64,000 nucleotides of DNA from Diplonema papillatum (Eukaryota > Euglenozoa > Diplonemea > Diplonemida > Diplonemidae), in assembly GCA_030068145.1 (NCBI GenBank), contig JAPJBO010000009.1, forward strand, positions 248,001 to 312,000. The letters are read 5' to 3'. Of the stretch, positions 11,641-22,499 are shown one piece after another. The translations under genes were made by a program, and so were the position numbers. Under the pieces are notes generated by a model. That model was given only the letters and a program-made list of their open reading frames with translations. It did no database searches and was not told the origin of the DNA. Positions within the stretch are counted from its first letter, which is position 1. Every line of letters begins with the position of its first letter.

Positions 11641-11700
11641 GCTTCTTTCTTGTTGGTTGCGGAGGGGGGAGGGGAGGTGGGGGGGGCACGGTGTTTTCTT
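11641..11700 (-). promoter_or_regulatory. Pyrimidine tract plus AG upstream of sulfite oxidase
   Basis: Immediately 5' of the sulfite oxidase ATG the minus strand reads a run of C and T of roughly 25 bases (CCCCCCCCACCTCCCCTCCC..), then CAACAAG and AAAGAAG before ATG. This is the layout of a 3' splice acceptor. It could receive a trans-spliced leader as in Euglenozoa, or close an upstream 5'-UTR intron. No spliced-leader gene was found in the window. Confidence 0.35.
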
Positions 11701-11887
11701 CGTTCTTCGTCGTGTTTAAGTTTGGGAGCTTACAATGCATACACCGGAGTAGCACCCGGCGCGTTGGGGAGCAACGCTTTTAGAGTTATAGTTCGGTTGA
11801 GAATCCGGGATTTTAGAGTCTTCGGATGTGGGTTTGAGGGGGCATGCATGGCTTCTTTCGTGTACACTTTAATTTCTTTCTTGCTTT

Positions 11888-12168
11888 GGAAGGTACCAGG
11901 GAAAGCCTGCTACACGGGAGCCAAGCTTCACGTGTTCGGCGGTACTGCAGAGCCACGGGCCTACGGATCAAGTGGCTACCGATTTCCCAAACTAAAGCAT
12001 CAAGGCTTGGCGCACCTTGGGGCTTGGCGCTCGCGCTGAACACAAGCTCGTCGAGACGGTCAGCCGCAGGGCAGAGCGGACGGGGTTGTGACACTGTGCT
12101 GCCTCGGACTCAAGCTTTGCAAGCTGTGGTTGACCGTCACGTTCCTGGACCAGGAGCGGCCTTTTTCT
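11888..12168 (+). repeat. Repeat R3 copy
   Basis: Near-identical to 3,772-4,040 from GGGAAAGCCTGCTACACGGG onward. Confidence 0.8.
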
Positions 12169-12299
12169 TTTTCTCTCTCTTCTTTCTCTTGCTTTGGCAA
12201 GTCAGGTTCGAAACAATTCGTGACCGACACCAGGTTAGGCTCCCCACGTCTTACAAGTTGAGCATTGAGTTCTTTAAAGTGCAAGTGCCGTCAAGGCAG

Positions 12300-12845
12300 G
12301 CGAGCACACTGTTCACGTGCTGGTGTTACTTTATGACGTCGTCCGTCGGGAGAGTCAACGATGATGAGGATGAGGTCAAACTGGTCATTTCCGAGTCAAG
12401 TTCTATTCGCGCTCGCTTTCGCGGCGCGGACTTTCCGGGCCGTTTTGGCTGTTTCCGGGGAAGATGCTCGACATTCCATTTCCTGATCGTGCGTCGTGTT
12501 GTTCGCGGCCTGCCGCGATCGCTCCGATCTTCGTGGCTTCCCTGTCGGGGATGCGGGCTTCGAGGTTGGCGAGCACTGTTCACGGGCTGGTGTTACTTTA
12601 TGACGTCGTCCGTCGGGAGAGTCAACGATGATGAGGATGAGGTCAAACTGGTCATTTCCGAGTCAAGTTCTGTTCCCGCTCGCTTTCGGTGTGCGGACTT
12701 CCCGGGCCGTTTTGGCTGTTTCCGGGTCGACGATGGGGAAGAAGTCAGGCACTCTATTTGGTGATCGACAGTAGAGCTATTCGTGGCCTAGCCGCGATCG
12801 CTTCGATCGTCGTGGCTTCCCTGTCGGGGGATGCGAGCTTCGAGG
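12300..12845 (+). repeat. Tandem duplication, two ~270-bp copies
   Basis: GCGAGCACACTGTTCACG at 12,300 recurs as GCGAGCACTGTTCACGGG at 12,569. The two copies share TTACTTTATGACGTCGTCCG, GATGATGAGGATGAGGTC and CGTTTTGGCTGTTTCCGGG. The minus strand of each copy is open and Lys/Arg/Ser-rich (ending SSSSSLTLPTDDVIK), but I cannot tie it to a gene. Confidence 0.8.
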
Positions 12846-12930
12846 ACTCTCCTGCAGGGGTCGCTTCCGCCCCCTTCTGGGAGGCGCGTCTTTGTGCTCG
12901 CCGGCTGGCGTGCGAGGAGAGGTTGTTTGT

Positions 12931-12974
12931 GCTTAATCCTTGAAACAAGCATGACTACTGGCAGGATCAACCAG
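12931..12974 (-). pseudogene. 18S rRNA 5'-end fragment
   Basis: The minus strand reads ACTGGTTGATCCTGCCAGTA, GTCATGCTTGTTTCAAGGA and TTAAGC, the start of nuclear 18S rRNA, with the AT of CATATG missing. Homology ends after about 44 bases, so it is a fragment, not a gene. TTTCAAGGA in place of the common TCTCAAAGA is the variant I associate with Euglenozoa; this is a weak taxonomic hint. Confidence 0.8.
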
Positions 12975-13139
12975 TTTCTTGTCACTCAACCCAGACTGGA
13001 CCGAGGAAAATCTGACGAATCAGAGGTTCCCCGATACCAGAGATTGTATCGTGTCAAGCCAAGATTGATGCATGATCATTCTATTCATTCTTCAGCTTTC
13101 AAAAGGGGCAGTCCTCGATCGTTTCTCTACGACCGATAG

Positions 13140-13560
13140 GTTTTCTCGATTGCCTTTTTTTGTATTTCACCATCGTGTCTTCCCGATTACCTTGACCATT
13201 TGATCGAGCGCATACGAATAAAGTTGAGCAGGAGTTTTGTTAGAGTGAATTTTTTTTCCTGCTGACAACTTGTGTCAGACTAGCTAGTTTTTTTTTTTTT
13301 TTGTTGTTGTTAGACCCACATGTAGCTGTGTTTGGTGTGGTCTACAGCAAGCTTGCGTCCTCTGAGGCTTTTGCAACCGGCGGCCTCAAGTATTGCCAAC
13401 AGCACCCGCAAGGTCTGGTCCATGCGTTTTGGGCGTTTTTCTGCGAGTATGCGAGAGTAGGGGGTCCAGAATAGACTCTGATTCAGGTGTCGACTACTAC
13501 AGAGCTGTCAACGACATGACAACGCGACCCCAGATAGCATGTGACTGAGCCGGTCCACCC
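13140..13560. other. No gene seen
   Basis: AT-rich spacer with poly(T) runs near 13,247 and 13,290. No supported feature. Confidence 0.4.
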
Positions 13561-13660
13561 CGGCGATAGACTGTGATAGACTATAATCGCCTGTGATAGC
13601 CTACGATGGTTGAGGTAGTTAGAACGCAGAATATCCGTAGCGAATGGCCTGCATTAGTCG

Positions 13661-13942
13661 CTACGGTGACCACCTCTTCGATCGTGACGCGTCGTGCTTC
13701 CGGCGTTTCCACTCATTCGAATCATCGTCTTCGCGGAGTCGCTTTGCGACTCTTCCCTTCCTCGCCGGTGCGCATGCTTCTGCGATCCCTGCCTTCGCTT
13801 TCACGGGGGTGGCGCCGTGCGCTTCTTCTTCCATTGGGGGGTCGCCGTCCCTCGTCTTCGCTTTGCCGGTGCCGCAGCAGGCAGCTCGGTGCACTTTCAG
13901 CGGCCCGACCGACGAAATCCTCGACGACTGGCTCCCCGCCAT
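13661..13942 (-). CDS. Possible basic protein, C-terminal part, related to the 48-kb Cys-rich protein
   Basis: An open minus-strand frame of 93 codons. Its last residues, about REDDDSNEWKRRKHDASRSK, closely match the C-terminus of the Cys/His-rich protein encoded at 48,069-49,034 (RDDQDELKRRKHDTARAK). Just beyond its stop are short repeats of TGATAGACTGTGATAG type, reminiscent of the CGATTACACT repeats around the 48-kb gene. The N-terminal Cys-rich part is not found here, so this is either the last exon or a decayed copy. Function unknown. Confidence 0.4.
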   Translation of the reverse strand: MAGSQSSRISSVGPLKVHRAACCGTGKAKTRDGDPPMEEEAHGATPVKAKAGIAEACAPARKGRVAKRLREDDDSNEWKRRKHDASRSKRWSP

Positions 13943-14142
13943 TCCCGAGAAACAGGCCGCCCGGTTCGCGGAAACCGTCGCTTTTTTTTTTTTGCTGGCC
14001 TCGCCGGCGACCGACCTACGCAGCCTTCGTGGCCCACTGCGAGCGGGCCAAGCACGCCCTGGGCCTCAGGGGCGGACTAACTCAATGACAGTACCGGTCT
14101 CCTCGGCATCGCTTGGCTGGGACCAGCTGCCTACGTCTTTTT

Positions 14143-14225
14143 AGAGTGCAAGTTCGCTTAGGGATCCGGGGTTTTATAGTCTCCGGGTGACCGTAGTCAT
14201 AAAAGTTCCTTTAAGGTATAGTATG
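14143..14225 (+). repeat. Repeat R2 copy
   Basis: GAGTGCAAGTTCGCTTAGGG, then CCGGGGTTTTATAGTCTCCG and TTCCTTTAAGGTATAGTAT. A partial R1 repeat (CCTGCACAACACATGG..CAGCCCGCAAGATTGTTAG) follows at about 14,360-14,425. Confidence 0.6.
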
Positions 14226-14439
14226 TTTGTGTGTATATCTTTGCTGCCTATTGCCGCCTATTCGACTTACTTTAGCGCGCGCTCTTTTTTCCTATGTGCT
14301 TTGCCAAGTCCATGGCTCTTGTGACCGACACCGAGTTCACGTTCGCGATGAAAGCGATCTCGGCCTTTTTAGCCTGCACAACACATGGTGAATTGGGCAG
14401 CCCGCAAGATTGTTAGCCACCACAAAAAGGTCGAGGAAA

Positions 14440-15390
14440 GGTGCTGTCTTCGGTTCGTATCTTCTAGCAATCGGGGGAAAATAAAAACGAAAGCAAAAAA
14501 AAAAAAACATGAAAAGACGGGACGGGGGTGTGTGAGGAGGAGGGAACGAATGGAAGCCGGTCCGTCCCCTGCTGATAGACGGTGCACTGTGGTACAGTAT
14601 ACTGCGCACGCGCAACCTTCCCACAAAGCGGTCAGAATAGCCACAACATTTACCCACAATTATTTTTTGTCGGCTATCGTGGCTAGACTCGTCTCCCCCT
14701 CTTTTCTTTGAAATGGATGCTTTTAATTCGCGATGACTGATAGCCCGTAGCCCAAAGGGTTTGATGTCTGCAAAAAAGGGGGGGGGGGTCGGCTTGAGGC
14801 TGGGCGAGCCCTAACGACTGCCAACTGAATTCCGCTCTGGCGACACTTAGAGACTAGGACATGTCCTCAAGCATGCGAGGGCGCGAGCCTTTTCGAGGTC
14901 GCATGACCACTTCCCCAACTTTGCCATCCGAAGCTTCCTCAGGATAGCTAGAACGAGCGGGGAGGTAAGGGATGGGGGTGCTCCACAACTGTGTCTCCCA
15001 GGGGCAGGCCAGTGGTCACCCAGTGGCCGGTCCGGGTGGTGTCAACTTTTCCGAAGCTGGCCTTCAAAGGCCTTGGTGTGTGAGTTAACTTTTCCGAAGG
15101 GACTGAGGCAGCTTTCTCGACTAACGTTACATCTGCGCACGGAGACTGTAAGCAGGGGCAGCACGGAAACTGGAGTGTCTGCACGGTGAGAGGATCGTGT
15201 GTGGCCGCGACCACGGGAAATCGCTTCCTCGGCCTATTCTCGAGCTTTGAAGCGTGCGGATTGCGCCATTGAACCACGACGCAGCATCAGGGGCTCTAAG
15301 TGGCCTCAGGACTGGGTGCCGCAGGATGATACCGAGGGCTGGCCTAAGTAGTGAGTGATCGATCACGGCTGGATTCTGACTGAACGCAGG
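14440..15390. other. No gene seen
   Basis: No convincing coding or RNA feature; homopolymer A and G runs at 14,494 and 14,777. Confidence 0.4.
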
Positions 15391-15396
15391 GCCACA

Positions 15397-15566
15397 CACG
15401 GTGAGGTCCAGCCTCAGAAGCTGGAGTTGAAGAGGGTGTGCCGAGTCGCACCCGAACAGCGGGGGTGCCACAACCAAACGCGTGTAAATCCACACCCGAA
15501 AAGCGGGTGTGACACCTGCTTTTTCACTTCATTTAACTCCAGCTTCTGAGGCTGGACTTCACCGTG
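15397..15566. mobile_element. Foldback MITE, family F1 (170 bp)
   Basis: Inverted arms at 15,397-15,431 and 15,533-15,566 (CACGGTGAGGTCCAGCCTC / GAGGCTGGACTTCACCGTG, extended over about 34 bases with one mismatch). Between them lies the hairpin CACACCCGAAAAGCGGGTGTG. Related, more decayed copies sit at 37,526-37,655, 37,840-37,960, 38,048-38,130 and 63,455-63,585; the central hairpin is the best conserved part. Confidence 0.8.
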
Positions 15567-15856
15567 GCACACCGGAGGGCGGGAGCAGGAATATAAAACG
15601 GGGGTGAAACTGGCTATCACCAGAAAACGCCGTGCAGCGCTGTGGGTGGGGGGGAACGACTCCACCAACTGCGGAACAAAGCGTAAAACGGGGGAGGGGA
15701 AGGGCAGTGATGGCGGCGAACGGGGCATTTACCGTTTGTAAACGCTTACGACTGCTCATTTTATAATAAACGTTGTTGTGGTGGGGCACATGATGCGACC
15801 CTCAACACAGCCTTACGCTCCGGGAATGGGCCCTCATTGACCGTACCCCAGGGTAA

Positions 15857-16070
15857 CATGCAGGGTCAAAACCTTGTGTCTTTTTAAAACGCTCCCGCGG
15901 GGCCGATGGCCCCCAAAAAAAAAAAATTGGAAAAAAAAAAAAAATTGCTCAACTTCCTCAAAAATTACCGCAGTTTTGTTCCAATTTTTTAAAATTCAAA
16001 AAACCCAATTTTTTTCCAGTAATTTTTTTTTGGCCATTTCCAAAAAGACACAAGGTTTTGACCCTGCATG
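15857..16070. mobile_element. MITE with perfect 29-bp TIRs and 4-bp target duplication
   Basis: Arms at 15,857-15,885 and 16,042-16,070 are exact reverse complements over 29 bases, starting CATGCAGGGTCAAAACCTTG. The element is 214 bp, A/T-rich inside, has no open frame, and is flanked on both sides by GTAA (15,853-15,856 and 16,071-16,074), a likely target-site duplication. Perfect arms suggest recent insertion. The family responsible is unknown. Confidence 0.85.
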
Positions 16071-16414
16071 GTAAGCACACTGACATCGACTCCAACCTTG
16101 CACTCTAAAAGGTTCGATCAAAGGATTTGACCGCGTTTACTGGGCGTTCACTAAGCGTTTATAATCACTGGGGATGGGGAGTGGGGAAGATGGGTAGCTG
16201 GGAAGGTCTCGAGGTGGGAAGGGCGGGAGGAGCGGGGGCCCAGCGAAGCCCAGGGGGAAGAGAAGATCTGCCTTCGAGTGGGCAGCCACTGACCTTCTCT
16301 GGCCCGCGAGTTCTTTGCTGGGTTGTGGTCGCTTTGCGGGGAGGGTGGAAATCCCAGTTTTGGAGGTGATGCTTGCTGGGTGGTTAAGATCCGCCCGCGA
16401 CGCCACGTCCGTTT

Positions 16415-16570
16415 TAGCGTCTATTGTGGTTTAGAGGTTCGGTGTGTTAGGGTCTCCGGTTGACCATTGAGGCTGTGAGGCGGGTAGTACGAGGGAAGTA
16501 GGTATGATTATACACTTTAACTACGGCTAGCCAAGTTTGTAAGTGTTGCGACCGACACCAAGTCATTTTC
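16415..16570 (+). repeat. Dispersed repeat family R8
   Basis: ATTGTGGTTTAGAGGTTCGG..GGTCTCCGGTTGACCATTGAGG..GACCGACACCAAG recurs at 38,235-38,375. Confidence 0.65.
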
Positions 16571-16804
16571 TTTTCCGATTTTGCTTCGCTTGAAACTTTC
16601 CAATGGGTCCCAATTTGCTCCTTCTGATATTTCGCAACTGGCAGTCCCCCCAAGTATTCCTCGTTTTTGTGCACGTGTGGAGTTCCTATTTGATAGGTAA
16701 CACGATACGATGACAACCGTCTCTTTTTAGCGTTTATTGTGGTTTTTAAATACTGTAATGACAAACGCGTTTTTTACTATGAAAAAACAGCGACGCTGAC
16801 GCGT

Positions 16805-17025
16805 TAGGAAATACTCGAGGAGCTGCCTTGTGCTTACTTCGAAGGAGACTAGAGGGAGAGACACAATACAACTACAAAGTGGGTCTTTTTGTTGAACGCT
16901 TACGCCCGCAACTGAACCCAGATTCGCCTGTGTTTCGGGTGGGCTACAGCACATTTACCTCGTTTGATCTTTTGCAGCTGGCAGCCTCCTCAAGTATTTC
17001 CTACAAAGCAGGGGTGCTTATACAC
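16805..17025 (+). repeat. Repeat R4 copy
   Basis: The longest copy of the ~230-bp family: AGGAAATACTCGAGGAGCTG through TTTCCTACAAAGCAGGGGTG. Confidence 0.7.
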
Positions 17026-17635
17026 AAAGAAATGGTGAATAACCGTTAAGACTGTTGGCGAAGGCAAGCTCGCAATAGAAACCCAACCCCCGACCCCCCC
17101 TCCAATCCTCTCCCAACACAAAGGGTGATTTAGACTAAGAAGCAAGGATACACGACAAGACAAAGCGAAAGAAAACGCTTCTTCATTTTTTTTTTTCAAC
17201 TTCCTTTTCTTTTGTAACAAATGATGCCGGGCTAGGAGGCATGGATGAGAGAGTGAGAACGGTCAAAAGGATAGATAGGGGTTTTGCACACACAAGGGTG
17301 CTGCATTTTGTCGAACAAGAAAAAAGACGAAGAAAAGGTGCCGGAAAGCTTCCAACCCCGGCGCGAAATCAGGGGGGAGGAAAGTCCCACACGAGCACGC
17401 ACGGTGCTCGATTCATAAACAGCGCCTCTTTCTTTGCAGAAAACACGATGAGAATCGCTACAGCTCTACAGAGAGAAAGAGAGAAAGAGAGAAAAATATG
17501 GAGGATACGATAGCCCCGGGGGGCGAGAGCGGAGACTTTTGTTTGTGTGTACGTGTGTAAACCCTGCTTTGAGTGATTTAACACAGCACGCTGCCATCCG
17601 TCACTTTTTGATTTAGACAAGCAAGCTTGTCTCTA
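17026..17635. other. No gene seen
   Basis: No supported feature; A- and GA-rich runs only. Confidence 0.4.
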
Positions 17636-17639
17636 TCAA

Positions 17640-17805
17640 GTTTTGTTTGTGCGTGCCGGTTGATCGTTTTCCCACTTGTATTTACCCTGTGTGTATTCAG
17701 GTAAGGAATTCTGATCAACCACCAAAACACGCTGCCTACGTCTTTTTAGCAGCTTAGCACAATACATTGAAGGGCAACCCACAAGATTGTTAGTACTACA
17801 AAAAT
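17640..17805 (+). repeat. Single copy of SINE-like repeat R1
   Basis: Close to the second unit of the 400-1,220 tandem block, including CCACTTGTATTTACCCTGTG and CACAATACATTGAAGGGCAA, ending TTAGTACTACAAAAA. Confidence 0.75.
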
Positions 17806-19554
17806 GCTGGACGTCGGTCTAATTAACTGCGTTGAATTGACGGATGCCCGCCCGGATCAATTCGTCTGGACGACGCATATTCTACATAGTACCTTGCTTC
17901 TGCTGCAGGCGGGATACTACAAACAGTTATTGAAGCACCACCCCCTGAGTGCCGTGCACAAGGTACGTAGCAGCAGGCTTCTGCTATTGCGAATCACACA
18001 CTTCAGAGGCTGCATTCGATCGCGGCCATCGATCTACGTGTCAGGCGACACGTTGGACCGTTATGTGGCGAGATCAGGGGCCCTGTGATGGACCATTCCA
18101 TGCTTTATTCACGCGCGAACGCCTGCTTTGGGCACGCTGGTTTTGTGCACAGTAGCATCGGTGGTCGGCCTGTATGCGTATGGTGTGCGCGTAAGCGCTT
18201 TCGTCCCGATGAAGAGATTACCTGCAATGCCTCCGAAGCGGCATACACCCACGCCAGAGACGTGTGTGGTAACCGGAAACGTCCTAGTTCAGTTTGCATG
18301 CCTTTGCTCCACGCCCAGAGGAGGAGGGGTCAACGCGGTTTCCACCACACAGTGTGGTAGGCGGTGTTTTTACTCTCACGGGAACCCCCTTGTCCCATCT
18401 CGGGCACGAAAGGTTTTGCGCGTTGTTGATGAGAAGCTTTCACCGGGCCAACACGAGAAAGCAGCCAAGGTTGTCTTCTGACTCCCGCAATCAGCACAAA
18501 CTCAAGAGGTATAGTAGAGGACTATTCCCTGCACGCATTCGCATGCTTTCAATGAAAACTTTCATGAGAAAAAAAAAAGAAGAAGAAAAGAGATCACGAC
18601 CGCAAAACGCGGAGGATCCGTGGTGTCTACGAGGCCCGCCCTTTTTGGCGGGGATTTTGAGAAAAGGGACCGCGATATCTACTTATTCCTTTGTAATACC
18701 GACGGCGTCAACCCGAGTTGACGGACGGTCCGTATCACTTTCGTTCTGACCTTTGCCTGCGCCTGCCTGGTTGATGATTCTCGTTCCTGGCTTCCGTCCT
18801 CCCGGAATGAGATAAAGAGGAAGAAAAAAGGTCGGAAGATACAGCAAACCCGGCAGGTGGTAGCCTCCGTATTGTAAACAACGACGGTGCGAGCGCCAGG
18901 CCGAAGGGGGTTCATCTCGTTTTTTTTATTGCGGTCGACGAATTTACGTAGTTTCTGATGGCTAGCGCCTCTGCCATTTTTTTTGTGTTTCCGGCGATAT
19001 TCGCTTGAACGGTTAGTTAGCTGCCTGCGGCGGCGTTCTTTTTTTGTTTGGAACTCGATGTATGAAGTTGCTTAGAGCAGCTGCTGATCTGCTGCATATT
19101 TCGTTTGGAGTGAAAGTTCGCCGCAAACTCCGGGGGGCAAGTCACCAAGGAATTGTCTGGGAATTGCCTTGTGGGGGGTGTTTTCGCCTTGTTTTCGCAT
19201 TCTGCGGCCATTATTTCAGCCTAGACGAGCGTCCAACCACTTTTCCCGCATTTCCGGAGCGTTTTATGGGCACCCATGTGGTAGGTTTCAAGTTTTGGAT
19301 TTCTGACGACGCCCAGTTTGGGTTTCTGGTGCTTTTTCCTTGTGACTCGCTGCTGTTGCCTTGGATTCGAAAAGCTGAAGGCGTGTGTTCGATTGGTTTG
19401 GGCATCTCTTGATTGGGGGTTCGTCGACGTCATTCAGGAATTGATCGAGGCGAAGGCCCAATTAGGAACAGCTGAAGGACAGGAGCCAGGGTTGGATTGT
19501 CACGGGGGTGGTTATCGACGTCGATGTGTATCGTCGCTGCTGACTTCAGCAGCT
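17806..19554. other. No gene seen
   Basis: I find no reading frame with domain-like composition here. A weak R2-like piece (AGTGAAAGTTCGCCGCAAAC) lies near 19,100. Confidence 0.4.
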
Positions 19555-19740
19555 TGTAGTGCTTGATGCATATCTCGATGAGCATCTCGATGGTCTTCAG
19601 CAGCTTGGGAAGCACCACCTACCACATGAAGGCCTTCAGCTTGTAATGCATCATCTCGATGGTCTTCAGCACCGCGGGAAGCACCTCAAGGTCTACATGA
19701 TGCACCACCGGAAGGCCTTCAGCATCATCTCGAAGCTACC
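19555..19740 (+). repeat. Degenerate tandem repeat downstream of Rad51
   Basis: Imperfect copies of ATCTCGATGGTCTTCAGCA and GGGAAGCACC..AAGGCCTTCAGC run up to the Rad51 stop codon, probably in its 3' UTR. Confidence 0.6.
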
Positions 19741-20814
19741 TTAATCGCGCGCGTCGCCGACTCCGTCCTCGAAAATGGCGAAAAACGCCTCGCCCTCCGG
19801 CAGAGACGGCGAGTCGTAGATCTTGCAAATGCGGTTCTCGCCCCTGTGCTTCCGCAGGAACAGGCGCGTCGTCGACGCGTGCGCCATGATGTTGCCTCCG
19901 ATGGGCTTCAGCGGCGTGGTGCCCGGCATGGCGTCCGGCGTGGCGACGACTTGGTTCGAGATGACGACCGCGATGCCGTATTCTTCGGCCAGGTTGGTCA
20001 GGGCCCGCAGGAACTGCGCGAGGTGCTGCTGCCTCGGGGCGAGTTCCGCTCTGCCGGTGTAGTCGGTGCGGTACAGGGCGGTCGCGGAGTCGACGACGAT
20101 CAGAGCGTACCTGCTTTCAGCCATCATCGCGGCGGCCTGGACCAGCAGCTGGTTCTGGTGGTCAGAATTGTGGGCTCGCCCATAAGCGATGTTGTCCAAC
20201 ACGTCGTCCGGGTCGAGCTCATACCGCTTCGCGATGTCCCGCATGCGCTGCGGCCGGAACGTGCCCTCCGTATCAATAAACAGCGCGCGCCCCTCTCCGC
20301 CGCCCTTTTCGATGGGCAGCTGGCAGGTGACGCAGAGGGTGTGGCACAGCTGCGTCTTCCCCGTGCGGAACTCGCCGAAGATCTCGGTTATCGACCCGGT
20401 CTCCAGCCCGCCGCCAAGGAGCTTGTCAAGCTCCCGGCTGCCTGTTGTGATCGAGAGCTGGTTCTTCCTAGCCTCGTGGTAGTCCCGCGCCGTGCAGAAT
20501 CCGAGGGGCACGATCTTGTCGACTTCCACCTTGATCCTGTCGACCTTCGCGTCCGACAAGCCTTTGATCTCGACCAGGCGCTTTCGCGGCGCGTACGCCA
20601 CTGATTCGACCGTGAAAAACCCGTTGTCCATCAGCAGCTTGATGTCCGACGCCTTGAGCCCGCCCTGGTTCTCCAAGAACTGGACGGGCGTCGGTCCGGC
20701 CTCCTCCGCCTCTTCCGCCTCAGCGGTGGCTGGCTGCTGCGCCGGCTCTTCTTCCTTCGCTCTCTTCTTCGACTGCTGCTCCGCCTCTTCCTTCCTCTTC
20801 TGCTTCGCCGGCAT
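19741..20814 (-). CDS. RAD51: Rad51 recombinase
   Basis: This ATPase forms filaments on single-stranded DNA and carries out homology search and strand exchange in double-strand-break repair. The 357-residue single-exon frame starts at [10 protein letters not shown]; the frame is open further upstream, but similarity and normal length (about 340) favour this start. Residues 1-40 are a charged Glu/Lys/Ala extension. The helix-hairpin-helix DNA-binding domain follows (about 45-105). Walker A is GEFRTGKT (147-154), Walker B ALIVVD (237-242). The [11 protein letters not shown] stretch corresponds to loop L1 and NQVV to GGN (288-308) to loop L2. The C-terminus keeps [12 protein letters not shown] and [28 protein letters not shown] places it with Rad51 rather than Dmc1, although this is by eye. 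No disrupted key residue is seen. Confidence 0.96.
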   Translation of the reverse strand: MPAKQKRKEEAEQQSKKRAKEEEPAQQPATAEAEEAEEAGPTPVQFLENQGGLKASDIKLLMDNGFFTVESVAYAPRKRLVEIKGLSDAKVDRIKVEVDKIVPLGFCTARDYHEARKNQLSITTGSRELDKLLGGGLETGSITEIFGEFRTGKTQLCHTLCVTCQLPIEKGGGEGRALFIDTEGTFRPQRMRDIAKRYELDPDDVLDNIAYGRAHNSDHQNQLLVQAAAMMAESRYALIVVDSATALYRTDYTGRAELAPRQQHLAQFLRALTNLAEEYGIAVVISNQVVATPDAMPGTTPLKPIGGNIMAHASTTRLFLRKHRGENRICKIYDSPSLPEGEAFFAIFEDGVGDARD

Positions 20815-22499
20815 TGTTGGGGTTTTTTTTCTGTTGACTTCTTGGTTGTTTCGTGAAGCCTTCCTGCTGGTTTCGAATTGTGGGCGGGAGCGCAGGCATG
20901 GTTGTAAAAAGACGCTGAACGAAAGTAGAGCGATCCGCATCCGCCCGTGGTATCCAAGAAACGAAGCGAAAACGCTGACGGGTCTGTACACAGCACACGA
21001 CCCTTAAGCGCCTGTCTTTTTTGCAGGCCATGCGGAGCAGCAACGCCCCTCGCAACCGGAGATGGATCCCAAGAAGAAGAACCCTGATCGAAATACCCGT
21101 CCTCCGCAAACCTTTAGTCCAGAGCCGGCGACTGCGGAGGCTAGTCTCTGCACGCCCAAGGAGAACCAGCAGGATGTTGTGTTCCTTATTTTCGTCATGT
21201 CCGCCTGCAGCCACGTGGATAAGTGCTATTCGTTTTGTTTGTGCGTGCCGGTTGATCGTTTTTCCCATTGTATTTACCGTGTATGTTCGGTAAGGAATTC
21301 TGATCAAAACACGCAGGGCAACCCGCAAGATCGTAGGTACTAAAATGTCCCCGGCGACTGAGACATTAGTCCTGGCAGTGCTTCACGTCGTGGTTTGACC
21401 GGAAAGATCCGACAATTCTCTCGCCGTGCTTTTCCTTTTTTTTGCACACCGCCGAGGGGGCAGCTGCTAAAGAACTTGTCGGTGGCTCCGCACGTGACCG
21501 GCCTAGGATCTCGCGCCGACGGTGAAGAGGACGAGCGCAAAAAGGAAAGGGAAGTAACAAGGGTTGCTGCATTGGATTCGAATTGCATGGGTGCGCCGGC
21601 ACGGGTTGCAGTGCGCACGTGTGTAATCACCCGTTTGAAGCTAGTTACGACGCAACACGCGATAACAACATTGCGGCCGCTTTGTTGTAATGCTGACGAA
21701 CGCGTTTGTTACTGAAAGATACTCGATGCCGGCTTTGATACTTTCGTTATAGCCAATGGCGGGGTTTTAAGACAGCTTCGTTCGAGTCTTTGGGAAACGT
21801 GGTGTAAATGGGAGGTGCCACTGCAGTGCTGTTATGCACTCGCTCGATAGCAGTCGTTTCTGAGTTAATCAGGGCTCGTCCGCGTCCACCCCAATCTCAG
21901 GGAACTGCATCGCATTACTGCGAAACATCACTACAGTGGCTTTGCTTTCTTACCTCAAGCTATCACAGGGCCAAGCTGCCCTGCAAGAGAACTCTTGCTG
22001 TTCCAGATACTGTCCTTTGCGACTTTTTCGGAGGAAGAAGGCCATGCTGCCCTGCAAGAAAATCTGGTCGCCATCGATATCTCCTGGAGCTGCATAGAAA
22101 CGCCTGCCGCTAACTTTCACGGTATATGCAAGGTGCATCAGGAGGGGTGGCTTGGCACGGACCGGCTTAGCAAAGACCAACCACAGCTAACGCCGCGTGC
22201 GCGGGCTTCGGAGTAGGCAGCAGGGTGGTGCTGGGCAGGAGGTCGGCGTGCTGTGGGCGCAAGCTGCTGCGCGTGCTTGGCTGCATGGCCAAGCATGGTT
22301 TCAACGACGTATGTACGATACGGGTCTTCAATGCAGACTACCCGACCTTGCAGGAGGGGTTACCGCTGCTGGAATCATGCAGGCACGACGATGCTCCCGT
22401 CGTTTGGTACTACCAGACATGGAGACAAGTAGATGGGCCTGTCGAGAGAGGCACGCGGTTACACTCTGCGCGCACGGTTGGCGCCCCGTTGTCATGCCG
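20815..22499. other. Intergenic; one R1 repeat copy
   Basis: A copy of the SINE-like repeat R1 occupies 21,228-21,345. No other supported feature; the open frames here lack recognisable composition. Confidence 0.5.
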
